The position numbers and the translations under genes were made by a program. Positions 24,078 to 33,193 of a stretch of DNA of 64,000 bases are shown here, piece by piece. A model generated the notes under the pieces. That model was not told the origin of the DNA, did no database searches, and worked only from the letters and a program-made list of their open reading frames with translations. Within the stretch, counting starts at the first letter, position 1; each line of letters starts with the position of its first letter. Origin of the DNA: QHCF01 sp003244275 (GTDB lineage Bacteria > Actinomycetota > Acidimicrobiia > Acidimicrobiales > QHCF01); contig DAIROT010000004.1 in NCBI GenBank assembly GCA_036806345.1, forward strand, positions 12,329-76,328. The letters run 5' to 3'.

Positions 24078-25064
24078 GTGGCCAGACAGCAACGACCGGT
24101 GGCTCGGCGCGACATCGACTTCGCCAAGCTGTTCGAGTCGATCGTCGAGAACATCGAGCAGGCCATCCAGGGCCAGGATGATGCCATCCGCCTGTCCCTG
24201 ATCTGCCTGGTGGCCCAGGGCCACCTCCTCATCGAAGACGTTCCGGGGGTCGGCAAGACCAGCCTGGCCAAGGCCATCGCCGCCTCGCTGGAGTGCCGGT
24301 GCCAGCGAATCCAGTTCACTCCTGACCTGCTGCCCTCAGATGTGACGGGGGTGAACGTATACAGCCGGGCCAAAGAGTGCTTCGAGTTTCGCCCGGGAGG
24401 CCTGTTCGCCAACGTCGTCCTGGGTGACGAGATCAACCGGGCGTCCCCCAAGACCCAGTCCGCCCTACTGGAGGCCATGGAGGAAGGTCAGGTGACAGTG
24501 GACACCATCACTTACGCCCTGCCGTCGCCCTTCATCGTCATTGCCACTCAGAACCCAATCGAGCATCAGGGCACCTATCCACTGCCCGAGAGTCAGCTGG
24601 ACCGCTTCTTGATGCGTATCCACATGGGCTACCCAGCCCGTCGGGCCGAGTTGGCCATGCTCGACACCCAGGCCAGCGGCAATGTGGTCGACACCCTGGA
24701 ACCGGTGGCCGGGCCGGCCGATGTGGCCACCATGGTCGAGGTGGCCCGCTGCGTCTTTGTGGCCCCGGCCATCAAGGGCTACATCATCGACCTGGCCGAG
24801 ACGACCAGGTCCCATGCCGCGCTGGCCCTGGGCATGTCACCGCGTGGGGTGCTGGCTCTTCAGCGGTCGGCTCGGGCCAGAGCGGCCGCTGAGGGCCGTG
24901 CCTACCTGATCCCTGACGACGTCAAGGTCGTGGCCGGCCCGGTGCTCGAGCACCGCCTCATCCTCACCTCGGGTGCTCAGTTGAGCGGGATCGACACCGT
25001 AGGAGTCGTCGACGAGGTGCTGGCCAGGGTACCGGTGCCCACCGGCACGCTGGCCCCCAGGTAG
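24078..25064 (+). CDS. MoxR family AAA+ ATPase
   Basis: Chaperone-like AAA+ ATPase of 328 residues. Walker A is LLIEDVPGVGKTSLAKAIAA, Walker B NVVLGDEINRASPKTQSALL, sensor 1 FIVIATQNPIEHQGTYPLPE, arginine finger region SQLDRFLMRIHMGYP. It heads the moxR-DUF58-transglutaminase operon, a common set thought to insert cofactors or fold and modify envelope proteins. The GTG start has no ribosome-binding site and a TAGAGT box just upstream. The following gene starts six bases after the stop. Confidence 0.93.
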   Translation: MARQQRPVARRDIDFAKLFESIVENIEQAIQGQDDAIRLSLICLVAQGHLLIEDVPGVGKTSLAKAIAASLECRCQRIQFTPDLLPSDVTGVNVYSRAKECFEFRPGGLFANVVLGDEINRASPKTQSALLEAMEEGQVTVDTITYALPSPFIVIATQNPIEHQGTYPLPESQLDRFLMRIHMGYPARRAELAMLDTQASGNVVDTLEPVAGPADVATMVEVARCVFVAPAIKGYIIDLAETTRSHAALALGMSPRGVLALQRSARARAAAEGRAYLIPDDVKVVAGPVLEHRLILTSGAQLSGIDTVGVVDEVLARVPVPTGTLAPR

Positions 25065-25070
25065 GCGCGC

Positions 25071-26312
25071 TTGCCAACCAAGCGCGGTTGGATGCTGGCC
25101 GGCTCCTCGGTGGTCCTGGCCCTGATCGGCCGGCTCCTCGGATTGGTCGAGCTGTATGTGCTGGCCACCGCAGCCGCGGTGCTGGTGATGGTGGCCGCGG
25201 TGTGGGTACGTCGGGGCCGTTGCCAGATGGTCGGCACCCGTTCCCTGCACCCGCCACGAGTGCATGCCGGTCAGCCATGCCGGGTCGAGTTGACGGTGCG
25301 CAACCCGTCCGGGCGCCGTTCTCCACTCATGTGGGCCCGTGACCCATTCGATGGTGGCCGCCGATCGGCCCGTTTCCTGTTGGCCCCGCTCGATCCGGCT
25401 GAGGTAGCCAGGGCGGCCTACCGTCTACCCTCGGAGCGCCGGGGCATCTTCACCCTTGGGCCCCTGCAACTCGAACGCAGAGACCCGTTTGGACTGGCGA
25501 CCTCCTCCGCCACCGCCGCCGCCCCGACCCGATTCACCGTCTACCCCCAGGTCGACCCGATCACCTGTCCGCCTCCGGCTCGCGGCGGCCACCAAAGCGG
25601 TGCTGGTGACCCCCGTTCCTTTCTCGGCCAGCGCGGCGAGGACTTCTACACCCTTCGTTCCTACGACGAGGGCGACGACCTGCGCCGGGTGCACTGGCCG
25701 GCCACCGCTCGATCCGGCGACCTCCTGATTCGCCAGGAGGAGGCCCTCTGGCAGGGCGGCGTCACAGTGGCCGTCGACCTACGGCGAACGGTCCAGAGCC
25801 CCTCATCACTGGAGCGGGCACTGTCGGCCGCCGCCAGCGTGGTCAGCGCGGCGTCGTTACAGGGTTCTCCCGTTCGCCTGGTCACCAGCGCTGGGGTCGA
25901 CTCGGGTACCAGGTCCGGGCCAGGACATCTGGACACCATGTTGACCAGGCTGGCCGAGGCAGCCATCACCCAGTCAGGCGACCTGGCTCGCACCGTCACC
26001 ATGCTGGCGGACCAGAGGACCGGGGGATCCCTGGTCGTGGTCACCACCACCTCCGCATCCAGGACCGACCTGGGGGAGGTGGCCCAGTTGCGGCGGTGGT
26101 TCGGACCGATCATCCTGGTGCTCCTCGAAGCGGACGGGGCATCCGGGAAGCGGCTCCCAGAGGCCGCCGGGCCCGTTCCCGGCGATCTCACGACCGTTCG
26201 GGTGAGCACCAAGGTGCCCTTTGCGGTGACCTGGGCTCAGACCGTGAGTCGAAATACCCGCTCAGACCCCCGGCCTGTCAGGGCCCGGGGCTCGGCCGGG
26301 GCCCAGCGGTGA
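25071..26312 (+). CDS. DUF58 domain protein
   Basis: Partner of MoxR. Two membrane helices lie near the N-terminus (LAGSSVVLALIGRLLGLVEL and VLATAAAVLVMVAAVWV), followed by an Ig-like stretch and the DUF58/vWA-like region with GEDFYTLRSYDEGDDLRRVH and WPATARSGDLLIRQEE. 413 residues. The TTG start gives MPTKRGWMLAGSSV. The C-terminus is Arg-rich. It lies between moxR and the transglutaminase-like gene in the expected order. Confidence 0.88.
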   Translation: MPTKRGWMLAGSSVVLALIGRLLGLVELYVLATAAAVLVMVAAVWVRRGRCQMVGTRSLHPPRVHAGQPCRVELTVRNPSGRRSPLMWARDPFDGGRRSARFLLAPLDPAEVARAAYRLPSERRGIFTLGPLQLERRDPFGLATSSATAAAPTRFTVYPQVDPITCPPPARGGHQSGAGDPRSFLGQRGEDFYTLRSYDEGDDLRRVHWPATARSGDLLIRQEEALWQGGVTVAVDLRRTVQSPSSLERALSAAASVVSAASLQGSPVRLVTSAGVDSGTRSGPGHLDTMLTRLAEAAITQSGDLARTVTMLADQRTGGSLVVVTTTSASRTDLGEVAQLRRWFGPIILVLLEADGASGKRLPEAAGPVPGDLTTVRVSTKVPFAVTWAQTVSRNTRSDPRPVRARGSAGAQR

Positions 26313-26325
26313 GGGCGGAGCATCG

Positions 26326-26347
26326 TTGCCCCTGCGGAGCAGTGTTG
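26326..26347. repeat. RBS-bearing dispersed repeat before the transglutaminase gene
   Basis: TTGCCCCTGCGGAGCAGTG on the plus strand, the same unit as at 3214-3270 and 3546-3578 on the opposite strand. As there, it lies just upstream of a gene in the sense direction and its GGAG (26336-26339) is seven bases before the GTG at 26347. Confidence 0.85.
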
Positions 26348-28596
26348 TGAGGCGGGCCGCGCTGCCGGCCGCCAGCCTGGCGGTGGTAACGCTGACGGCG
26401 GCCGCCGGGATGGGTCGGCTGTTCGCCGGGCTGGCATTCCTCCTGCCCGTGGTGGTCGCCGTCCTCGTCGGCCATGGGCTGGCCTTTGCCGGGAGGCGCC
26501 TGGGCCTGGGCACCACCGCCACCTTCGGCCTGTGCGCACTGGGTGTCACCATGGCGGTGGTTTGGCTGATCTTGCCCAGCAGCACGGTCGACGGGATCCC
26601 CTGGTCAGGTACCGTCCATGCCTTCAGCTCGGCCATCTCCCACGCTCGGATGGATTTTGCCCAGCTGACCGCTCCCGCCCCCGCCACCAAGGGATTCCTG
26701 CTGATTGCCATGTACAGCGTGGGCATGGCCGCGGCCTTGGCCGACTGGGCCGCCTTTCGCACGGGAGGCACTCTCGAGGCACTCATCCCCTCGTTCACCA
26801 TCGTGCTGTTCACCGCCGCCCTGGGCCGCTCGGCCGGGCGAGCTCTGGCCATAGCTGGTTACGTGGCTGGCGTGCTGGTCTTCGTGGTGGTCCACGAAGC
26901 CGACAAGGCCGCAGCCACCACTGCGTGGTTTGCCAGTCGGACCAGGTCGGGAGCGGCCACGTTGGCTGGCGGCGGCCTGGTCCTGGGAGCCACCGCCGTG
27001 GTGGCCGCCAGTCTGATCGGCCCCCATCTTCCCGGCGCGGGCGCCGCTCCGGTTGTCAGTCTGCATCACGACAATCGGATCCAGCCCAGCCCGCGCATCA
27101 CCGTCAATCCCCTGGTGGACATCAGGGACCGTCTGGTTCGCCAGTCCAACGTCGAGGTGCTCACGGTCGGGGCAGCCCGGCCGGCCTACTGGCGGCTCAC
27201 ATCCCTCGACTCCTTCGACGGCAACGTGTGGTCGTCCAGTGACGCCTACCAGTCGGTTACCGGGAGTGCCCTCCCCGCCGTGCCGACAGGCGCCCCCACC
27301 AATCCGGTGGTCCAGAATTTTCACATCTCGAACCTGGACAGCGCATGGTTGCCGGCTGCTTACCAGCCCATTCAGCTCACCGGCGGCAAGGGAACCAGCT
27401 ACGACTCCGCATCGGGCAGCGTCATCGGCGCCTCCGCCACCTCCGACGGCCTGAGCTACCAGGTGACGTCAAGGGTGCCCCAGCTGACCCCCGCGGTCCT
27501 GGGCGCCCAGGGAACTGGATCACCGAGCTTCGACTCCGGTCGCTTCCTGGCCCTTCCCTCTGAGGTCCCGACTGTGATCGCCAACCTGGCCCGGAGCGCA
27601 GTGGCCGGCCAGACGACCGCCTACGGCAAGGCCCTTGCCCTGCAGCGCTTCTTTCGTGGTGGGAACTTCAAGTACAGCACCGACGTACCACCCGGTCACA
27701 GTGACAGCGCGCTGGTCAGCTTCCTCACCCAGACGAGGACGGGCTACTGCGAGCAGTTCGCCGGCGCCTATGCGGTCATGGCCCGGCTGGTGGGCTTGCC
27801 GTCCCGCGTGGCGGTTGGCTTCACACCCGGCGCCCTGGCGGCTGGCGGCCAGTATCACGTGCTGGGTTCAGACGCCCATGCCTGGCCCGAGGTGCATATC
27901 GGTGGCGCTGGCTGGGTCTCGTTCGAGCCCACGCCTGGCCGGGGCCAACCCGGCACCCAGGCCTACACCGGGCTCCCACCGGCCCAGGCGGCCACGGCCC
28001 CGGCGGCCCCTGCGACCACGGTGGCCAGCCCGGTAGGTCCTGCAGCTGGTACGGCACCGTCATCGCCCCGGGCCAACCCGGCGACTCATCACCCGCCCAT
28101 CCGCCATGCCGCCGTTCCCCCTGGCCACCTGGTGGGCCGGCTGCTCAGCGCCCTCGGATGGGTGCTCTTGGTGGTGTTGGTGGCCGCCGCCATCCCGATG
28201 ACCAAGCGCCTGAGACGCTGGCACCGCCGGCGTAATGTGGTCAGCGGAGCCGAGCGAGTCCTGGTGGCGTGGAATGAGGCGGCCGAGGCCCTGACGCTGG
28301 CCGGGGCGCCTCGCCGGTCGACCGAGACCTTCGAAGAGCATGCCGTCCGGGCCTCAGCGGTGGGGCGCCTGGGCTCCGAGCCGTCCCGATCCCTGGTCCT
28401 GCTGGCCAGGAGTGCGGGAGCAGCCAGCTATGCCCGTGACATGATGCCAGCTGCTCTGGTCGAGCTCTCGGTGACCGCTGCCGCTGACGTCGAGAATGCT
28501 CTGTGGTCGGCCGCTTCGGTGAGCCAGCGAGTCCGCTGGACACTCAGCGCCCGGCCACTCATAGGTAAGCACCTCACGGGTAAGCGGAGGGACTAA
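26347..28596 (+). CDS. TgpA-like membrane transglutaminase-domain protein
   Basis: Third gene of the moxR operon. The N-terminal half has about six membrane helices and a DUF3488-type region, a large extracytoplasmic part follows, then the transglutaminase core: YCEQFAGAYAVMARLVGLPS (catalytic Cys), RVAVGFTPG, SDAHAWPEVHIGGAGWVSFE (His and acidic residue). A Pro/Ala linker, one more membrane helix (LLSALGWVLLVVLVAAAIPM) and a cytoplasmic DUF4129-like tail complete it. The GTG at 26347 is preferred over the TTG at 26326 because GGAG sits between them. About 749 residues. Confidence 0.88.
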   Translation: MRRAALPAASLAVVTLTAAAGMGRLFAGLAFLLPVVVAVLVGHGLAFAGRRLGLGTTATFGLCALGVTMAVVWLILPSSTVDGIPWSGTVHAFSSAISHARMDFAQLTAPAPATKGFLLIAMYSVGMAAALADWAAFRTGGTLEALIPSFTIVLFTAALGRSAGRALAIAGYVAGVLVFVVVHEADKAAATTAWFASRTRSGAATLAGGGLVLGATAVVAASLIGPHLPGAGAAPVVSLHHDNRIQPSPRITVNPLVDIRDRLVRQSNVEVLTVGAARPAYWRLTSLDSFDGNVWSSSDAYQSVTGSALPAVPTGAPTNPVVQNFHISNLDSAWLPAAYQPIQLTGGKGTSYDSASGSVIGASATSDGLSYQVTSRVPQLTPAVLGAQGTGSPSFDSGRFLALPSEVPTVIANLARSAVAGQTTAYGKALALQRFFRGGNFKYSTDVPPGHSDSALVSFLTQTRTGYCEQFAGAYAVMARLVGLPSRVAVGFTPGALAAGGQYHVLGSDAHAWPEVHIGGAGWVSFEPTPGRGQPGTQAYTGLPPAQAATAPAAPATTVASPVGPAAGTAPSSPRANPATHHPPIRHAAVPPGHLVGRLLSALGWVLLVVLVAAAIPMTKRLRRWHRRRNVVSGAERVLVAWNEAAEALTLAGAPRRSTETFEEHAVRASAVGRLGSEPSRSLVLLARSAGAASYARDMMPAALVELSVTAAADVENALWSAASVSQRVRWTLSARPLIGKHLTGKRRD

Positions 28597-28967
28597 TCCT
28601 CGCGCTTGAAGCGCTCCCGCAACCGTTCCCCCGTTTGGCCGAGGGAGTCGAGCAGGCCGCGATCTTTCACTGACCGGCTCACGTCGTGCCAGCCCGCTCG
28701 ACCCACGTGGCGAAGGTTGCGCTCGAAGAGCAAGGCCGAGCCGAGCATGACGGCGAAGCCGACGATCCCGAGGGCCAGCGACCGCGAGAAGGTGGCTACC
28801 AGCAAGATCAGGCCGACGACGAAGCCCAGCGCTGCCCACTTGAGATTGCGCCAGGCGTGGCGGTAGATGGTCTCGTTACGAACCTTGTCGGCAAAGGCGG
28901 GGTCTTGCTCGTAGAAGTTGCGCTCGATCTCGTGGAGAATCCGTTGTTCTTCCTCGGAAAGCGGCAC
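28593..28967 (-). CDS. DUF3040 family membrane protein
   Basis: A 124-residue actinobacterial protein starting with the DUF3040 signature MPLSEEEQRILHEIERNFYE and QDPAFADKVR, followed by two membrane helices (LKWAALGFVVGLILLVATF and ALGIVGFAVMLGSALLF) and a basic tail. Function unknown. It is convergent with the transglutaminase gene and the two stop codons overlap by four bases, so there is no room for a normal terminator. Confidence 0.88.
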   Translation of the reverse strand: MPLSEEEQRILHEIERNFYEQDPAFADKVRNETIYRHAWRNLKWAALGFVVGLILLVATFSRSLALGIVGFAVMLGSALLFERNLRHVGRAGWHDVSRSVKDRGLLDSLGQTGERLRERFKRED

Positions 28968-29063
28968 AACCTCCCCCTTTGAGCTCTGAGCCCCGGTTCT
29001 GACCGAGGCAGTGCCTCATCTTCGCGCATGTGGAAGCGCCCCACAACGCGCTGAGCCGGCTAC

Positions 29064-30377
29064 TTACCTGGCTGGGCCCCACTGGGTATCGCCTCGGCGT
29101 TTGACCTCGATACCGTCGGAGCCGACCAGGCTGGCCGGCGCCACTGCATCGGTTCCGAACCGGGCCCGCACGGCATCCACCGCTGTAGATGCGTCATTCC
29201 AGTCCGAGGGGGACGGGTTCGGAGGGGGGTGGCCTGGCCCCCGGTGTCGTCCGGGGCCGGCCTCTCCCAGATCGTCCAGGCTGAGCTGTCGAGGCAGTGC
29301 CGGACCAGCCGTTACCAGGTACGACACGCTCACCCCCAGCAGCCTTACTCCCACGCTGACATCGATGGGGTCCAGGAGTGCCCAGCCGATCTGAGTGATG
29401 TCTCTCGCGGTGTCGATCGGCGCGGCCAAGGTACGTGACCGGGTGATGGTCGAGAAGTCGGCGAAGCGAACCTTGAGGGTCACTGTTCGCCCGCCCAGAC
29501 CAGCGTCTCGAAGTCGCGAGGCCACGGCGTCGCCCATCCGAACCACCTGGCGGCGCAGGGAGTCGTGCTGGTGATCATCCACGGCGTAGGTCTCCTCGTG
29601 CCCCACGGACTTCATTGCTCGATCCGGGACCACCGGGCGCTGATCGCGGCCATGGGACAGGTCGTACAGGGACCGGCCATGGGCCAGTCCCAGAGCCGAT
29701 ACCAGGCTGGCCATCGGCAGGGCGGCCAGATGGCCAACGGTTACCACCCCCAATCTGGCCAGTCGCTCAGCGGTGGCTGGTCCCACGCCCCAGATGGCCG
29801 TTACCGGTAGCGGCTGCAGGAAGGCCTGCTCGGTGTCGGCCTCGACCACGACCACTCCCGGTCCAGGTAGGGTTCCTGCCCTGGTGGCGGTGGGTTTGGC
29901 CATGCGGGACGCCAGCTTGGCGATCAGCTTGCTGCGAGCCACTCCCACCGAGCAAGCAAGGCCCAGCTCCTGGTCCACGACGGTCCGAATTCGCTTGGCA
30001 ATCTCCACGGTGGAACCGAACAGCCGGTGGACTCCCGACACATCGAGGAAGGCCTCGTCCAGGGCGATGCCCTCGACCAGTGGGGTGAAGGAATTGAGTA
30101 TCCGGTGCAGTTGCTGGCTGACCTCGCTATAGGCGTCATAGTGCCCGGCAAGGAACACGGCATCCGGGCAGAGCCGCCGGGCACGCGTCGATGACATGGC
30201 CGAGCGCACTCCCCAGGCCCGGGCCTCATAGGAGCAGCTGGCAACCACGCCCCGGGGCCCGGCGCCCCCTACTATGACCGGGCGGCCGGCCAGACTGGGG
30301 TTGGCCCGTACCTCCACGGCCGCATAGAAGGCGTCCATGTCCACATGGAGCACTTCGAGGCCCTGGCCATTCGCCAT
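29064..30377 (-). CDS. dinB: DNA polymerase IV (Y family)
   Basis: Error-prone translesion polymerase. Catalytic motifs are LHVDMDAFYAAVEVRANPSL and GIALDEAFLDVSGVHRLFGS; SVGVARSKLIAKLASRMAKP and the helix-hairpin-helix IWGVGPATAERLARLGVVTV follow, then the little-finger domain. QLSLDDL near the C-terminus is a beta-clamp-binding motif. 437 residues; the extra C-terminal part is Pro/Gly-rich then ends with a short conserved-looking segment. A TAGACT box (30385-30390) lies seven bases before the ATG, so the mRNA may be leaderless. No SOS box was found upstream. Confidence 0.94.
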   Translation of the reverse strand: MANGQGLEVLHVDMDAFYAAVEVRANPSLAGRPVIVGGAGPRGVVASCSYEARAWGVRSAMSSTRARRLCPDAVFLAGHYDAYSEVSQQLHRILNSFTPLVEGIALDEAFLDVSGVHRLFGSTVEIAKRIRTVVDQELGLACSVGVARSKLIAKLASRMAKPTATRAGTLPGPGVVVVEADTEQAFLQPLPVTAIWGVGPATAERLARLGVVTVGHLAALPMASLVSALGLAHGRSLYDLSHGRDQRPVVPDRAMKSVGHEETYAVDDHQHDSLRRQVVRMGDAVASRLRDAGLGGRTVTLKVRFADFSTITRSRTLAAPIDTARDITQIGWALLDPIDVSVGVRLLGVSVSYLVTAGPALPRQLSLDDLGEAGPGRHRGPGHPPPNPSPSDWNDASTAVDAVRARFGTDAVAPASLVGSDGIEVKRRGDTQWGPAR

Positions 30378-30414
30378 TGGCCACAGTCTACGGTCGGCTG
30401 TTGCGGAGCTTCGC

Positions 30415-30597
30415 CTACTTCCCGGCCAGGTCGTAGTCGTCGTCGGTGAGCAACGGTTCGCGTGGAGGCACCCCTGGCGACCCAGTCATGGGGTCACCTG
30501 GAGAGCCGGCAACCATGAATCTGTCCATCCCGCGAGCGAGCTGCCTGACTGTGCGGTGGGCCCAGATCCACACCGGCCAGCGGCGAACACGGGACAC
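30415..30597 (-). CDS. Small hypothetical protein ending TDDDYDLAGK
   Basis: A 60-residue frame whose GTG start has GAGGA five to six bases upstream. It reads VSRVRRWPVWIWAHRTVRQL, then ARGMDRFMVAGSPGDPMTGS and PGVPPREPLLTDDDYDLAGK: an aromatic basic N-terminal part and an acidic end. It lies between dinB (same strand, 37 bases downstream) and a divergent reductase gene. I do not recognise a family; the good ribosome-binding site and non-random composition argue that it is real. Confidence 0.5.
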   Translation of the reverse strand: MSRVRRWPVWIWAHRTVRQLARGMDRFMVAGSPGDPMTGSPGVPPREPLLTDDDYDLAGK

Positions 30598-30634
30598 GCT
30601 TCCTCGTGATCGGTTCTGAGTGCAGGATTGACCA

Positions 30635-31387
30635 ATGCGTCGTCTGTTTCCCGAGCCAGTCAAAGAAGTCGACCTGCGGTCCTGTTACGTCGTTCCCCGG
30701 GAGCAGGGCCCCGTTGTGCCGGCCAATCTGGTACGGGCCAACATGGTGACCAGCCTGGACGGGGCCGCCGCGGTGGGAGGCCGGGTTGGCCCGCTGTCCA
30801 ACCCAGTGGATCTGGGCTTGCTGCATCTGCTGCGCAGCCTGGCCGACGTGGTGCTGGCGGGGGCGGAGACGGTTCGCGCTGAGCACTACCGACCGGTCAG
30901 GCTCAGCGATGCCGAACGCCGGGAGCGCCGGGTCGCCGGCCAGGCCGAGGTTCCCCCCATAGCCGTGATCACCCGCACGGGTACCCTGGATCTGCAGTCG
31001 CCGTTTTTCAGCCAGGCCGAGGCGCGTCCGATCGTCCTCACTACCCACGCCATGTCCCTGGAACGCCGAAGGGCAGTCGAGACGGTGGCGGAGGTGGTGG
31101 TGGCCGGAGCCGACTCGGTGGACCTCTCAGTCGCCCTCGGCGCCCTGCGGGCCCGCGGCCTGGGCCACGTCCTGTGCGAGGGCGGCCCCCGTGTCCTGAC
31201 CCAGTTGGTGGAGGCCGACCTGCTGGACGAGCTGTGCCTGACCGTGTCGCCCCGCCTGGCCGGTCGGCAACCGGTCCACCTGGGCGCCAGGGCGACTCTG
31301 GAGGCCCCAAAACAGTTGAACCTGGTCTCTGTCCTAGAAGATCAGGGCTTCTTGTACCTCAGGTACGCGCGACAACCTGTCCCATGA
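30635..31387 (+). CDS. RibD C-terminal/dihydrofolate reductase-like pyrimidine reductase
   Basis: NADPH-dependent reductase fold of the RibD C-terminal domain. Visible motifs: VRANMVTSLDGAAAVGGRVG, LLHLLRSLADVVLAGAETVR, HVLCEGGPRVLTQLVEADLL and DELCLTVSPRLAGRQPVHLG. It has no deaminase domain. Relatives are annotated as pyrimidine reductase family proteins; the substrate is not known, and riboflavin precursors are one option. 250 residues, ATG start. Confidence 0.82.
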   Translation: MRRLFPEPVKEVDLRSCYVVPREQGPVVPANLVRANMVTSLDGAAAVGGRVGPLSNPVDLGLLHLLRSLADVVLAGAETVRAEHYRPVRLSDAERRERRVAGQAEVPPIAVITRTGTLDLQSPFFSQAEARPIVLTTHAMSLERRRAVETVAEVVVAGADSVDLSVALGALRARGLGHVLCEGGPRVLTQLVEADLLDELCLTVSPRLAGRQPVHLGARATLEAPKQLNLVSVLEDQGFLYLRYARQPVP

Positions 31388-31394
31388 CACCGGA

Positions 31395-31901
31395 CTACGC
31401 ACCGAGAAGGCTCCGCAGGTAGGCCGCCTGACCCACGTGCTGCAGGCTGTCGTCGGCCACGCTGATCAGCCGTACCCCCATAGTGACCGGTGGGTCCCAA
31501 TTCTCGTCAACCATGCGGTCGAGGTCGTCCGGCGCCAGCCCTTCCAGCAGCTTGCGGGTCCGGCCACTGACGGCGTCCAGGTACTCCAGGAGAACCTGCG
31601 GCTCTGCCGGGCGGACCGCCTGCATCTGCTCGGCCGAGTGTCCGTAACCGGTGTTCGACGGATCGGGGTCGAGGCCGCAGGAACCAGCCCAGTCGCCACT
31701 CACCCAGAGCTGGTCGGCGTCCATCAACTCGGCCACGTGGCTGTCCTGTACCCGGGCCAGATGCCATATCAGCCAGGCGATGGTGTTGGCACCCGGTGCC
31801 GGTGACTCGATGAGTCGGTCCGAGTCGACACCGTCAACCGCCCCCCGCGCCAGCGGAGGGATGCGGTCATAGAGCTCGATCAGAAGGGAGTTCACGTCCA
31901 T
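31395..31901 (-). CDS. DinB/DUF664 family protein (mycothiol transferase-like)
   Basis: Four-helix-bundle protein of 168 residues: ELYDRIPPLARGAVDGVDSD, NTIAWLIWHLARVQDSHVAE (metal His in WHLARV, the DinB_2/DUF664 signature), and SVADDSLQHVGQAAYLRSLL with the second His. Family members use metal and low-molecular-weight thiols such as mycothiol. Convergent with the reductase gene, seven bases between stops. Confidence 0.8.
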   Translation of the reverse strand: MDVNSLLIELYDRIPPLARGAVDGVDSDRLIESPAPGANTIAWLIWHLARVQDSHVAELMDADQLWVSGDWAGSCGLDPDPSNTGYGHSAEQMQAVRPAEPQVLLEYLDAVSGRTRKLLEGLAPDDLDRMVDENWDPPVTMGVRLISVADDSLQHVGQAAYLRSLLGA

Positions 31902-31983
31902 GCCGTGATTTCATCATGGATGCGCCTGGCTTGCCGGGGCTGCCCCAGCGCGGTCCCCACCAGGGCACGAGTACCATGGCCTG

Positions 31984-32415
31984 GTGGGAAACGGCGAAGC
32001 CTCGCTGCTGGAGCGCCTGAGGGAGCGTCAGTGGCGGATCACGCCTCAGCGACGTGTGGTGGCCGAGGTGCTCCACGGTGACCATGTTCACCTGACGGCG
32101 GAGGATGTCTTCGCCGGGGCCCGCGGCCGACTCCCCGAGATATCACTGGCCACCGTCTACAACACCTTGGGCGAGCTGGTGGCCATGGGGGAAGTTCGTG
32201 AGGTTCGGGCCGCCGGTGGCCCGGTGCGCTACGACCCCAATGCCGGATCATCCCATCAGCACCTGGTGTGCACCAGCTGTGGGGCCCTGTTCGACGTGGA
32301 CCCCTTGGGCGTGGCTGGGTTGGGCCTGTCGGAGGGGGATAGTCATGGCTTCTCCCTGGTTGACGTGGAGGTGACCTTTCGGGGACTGTGCCGGGACTGC
32401 GCCGGGCGTAGCTAG
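31984..32415 (+). CDS. Fur family metalloregulator
   Basis: Winged-helix metal-responsive repressor of 143 residues. The DNA-binding domain is RQWRITPQRRVVAEVLHGDH, HLTAEDVFAGARGRLPEISL and ATVYNTLGELVAMGEVREV. The dimerisation part has the metal motif SSHQHLVCTSCGALFDVD and a C-terminal CRDC, so the structural zinc site (CxxC...CxxC) is complete. Whether it senses iron, zinc or peroxide cannot be told. The GTG start is six bases after a TACCAT box, so it may be leaderless. Confidence 0.9.
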   Translation: MGNGEASLLERLRERQWRITPQRRVVAEVLHGDHVHLTAEDVFAGARGRLPEISLATVYNTLGELVAMGEVREVRAAGGPVRYDPNAGSSHQHLVCTSCGALFDVDPLGVAGLGLSEGDSHGFSLVDVEVTFRGLCRDCAGRS

Positions 32416-32428
32416 CCGACCTCAGCTG

Positions 32429-33193
32429 ATGGCTGTCATCGATCTCAACAGCGATCTGGGCGAGCTGGCGGGGCCATCGGGACGAGAGATTGACCGGGCC
32501 GTGCTGGACGTGGTGACGAGCGCCAACGTGGCATGCGGCTTCCATGCCGGTGATCGCCACACCATGGTCGAAACGGTGCAGGCGGCAATTGAGCGGGGCG
32601 TGGTGGTGGGTGCGCACATCTCCTACCGGGATCGCCAGGGTTGGGGGCGCCGGCCGGTCGACCTGGACCCGACGGAGCTCAGTGCCCAGGTGACCGAGCA
32701 GCTGCAGGCACTGGACGAGGTCTCCAGGACAGCCGGCACCAAGGTGGCCTACGTCAAGGCCCACGGTGCCCTGTACCACCGCATGGCGGTGGACCGGGAA
32801 CAGGCCCAGGCGGTGATCTCGGCCATGCTGGCCCACGACCAGCGCTTGGTCCTGCTCACCCTCCCGGGCTCGGTGGCCCTGGACCTGGCCGAGCGAGCCA
32901 GCCTGGGAGCATGGGCGGAGGCCTTCGCCGACCGGGCCTACGACGCTGACGGCCAGCTGGTGTCCAGGGACCTGCCCGGCGCGGTGATCGAGGACGCCGA
33001 TCTGGCGGCCGCTCGGGCCGTGCGCCTGGCCACGCAGTCCCAGGTGGAGGCGATCGACGCCAGTGTGGTGACGGTCGAGGCCCGTTCCCTGTGCGTCCAC
33101 GGTGACACGCCCGGGGCGGCGGAGGTGGCCCGTCGCATCCGTCACGCCCTGGAAGAAGCGGGCGTCACGATCTCCGCCTTCGCCGTCCAGTGA
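32429..33193 (+). CDS. pxpA: 5-oxoprolinase subunit PxpA (LamB/YcsF family)
   Basis: Subunit A of the ATP-dependent 5-oxoprolinase PxpABC, which opens pyroglutamate to glutamate. The family start IDLNSDLGELAGPSGREIDR is followed by SANVACGFHAGDRHTMVETV, GVVVGAHISYRDRQGWGRRP and KVAYVKAHGALYHRMAVD, then FADRAYDADGQLVSRDLPGA and SLCVHGDTPGAAEVARRIRH. 254 residues. The 3' end overlaps pxpB (GTGA). Fourteen bases after a fur-family gene, possibly co-transcribed. Confidence 0.94.
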   Translation: MAVIDLNSDLGELAGPSGREIDRAVLDVVTSANVACGFHAGDRHTMVETVQAAIERGVVVGAHISYRDRQGWGRRPVDLDPTELSAQVTEQLQALDEVSRTAGTKVAYVKAHGALYHRMAVDREQAQAVISAMLAHDQRLVLLTLPGSVALDLAERASLGAWAEAFADRAYDADGQLVSRDLPGAVIEDADLAAARAVRLATQSQVEAIDASVVTVEARSLCVHGDTPGAAEVARRIRHALEEAGVTISAFAVQ

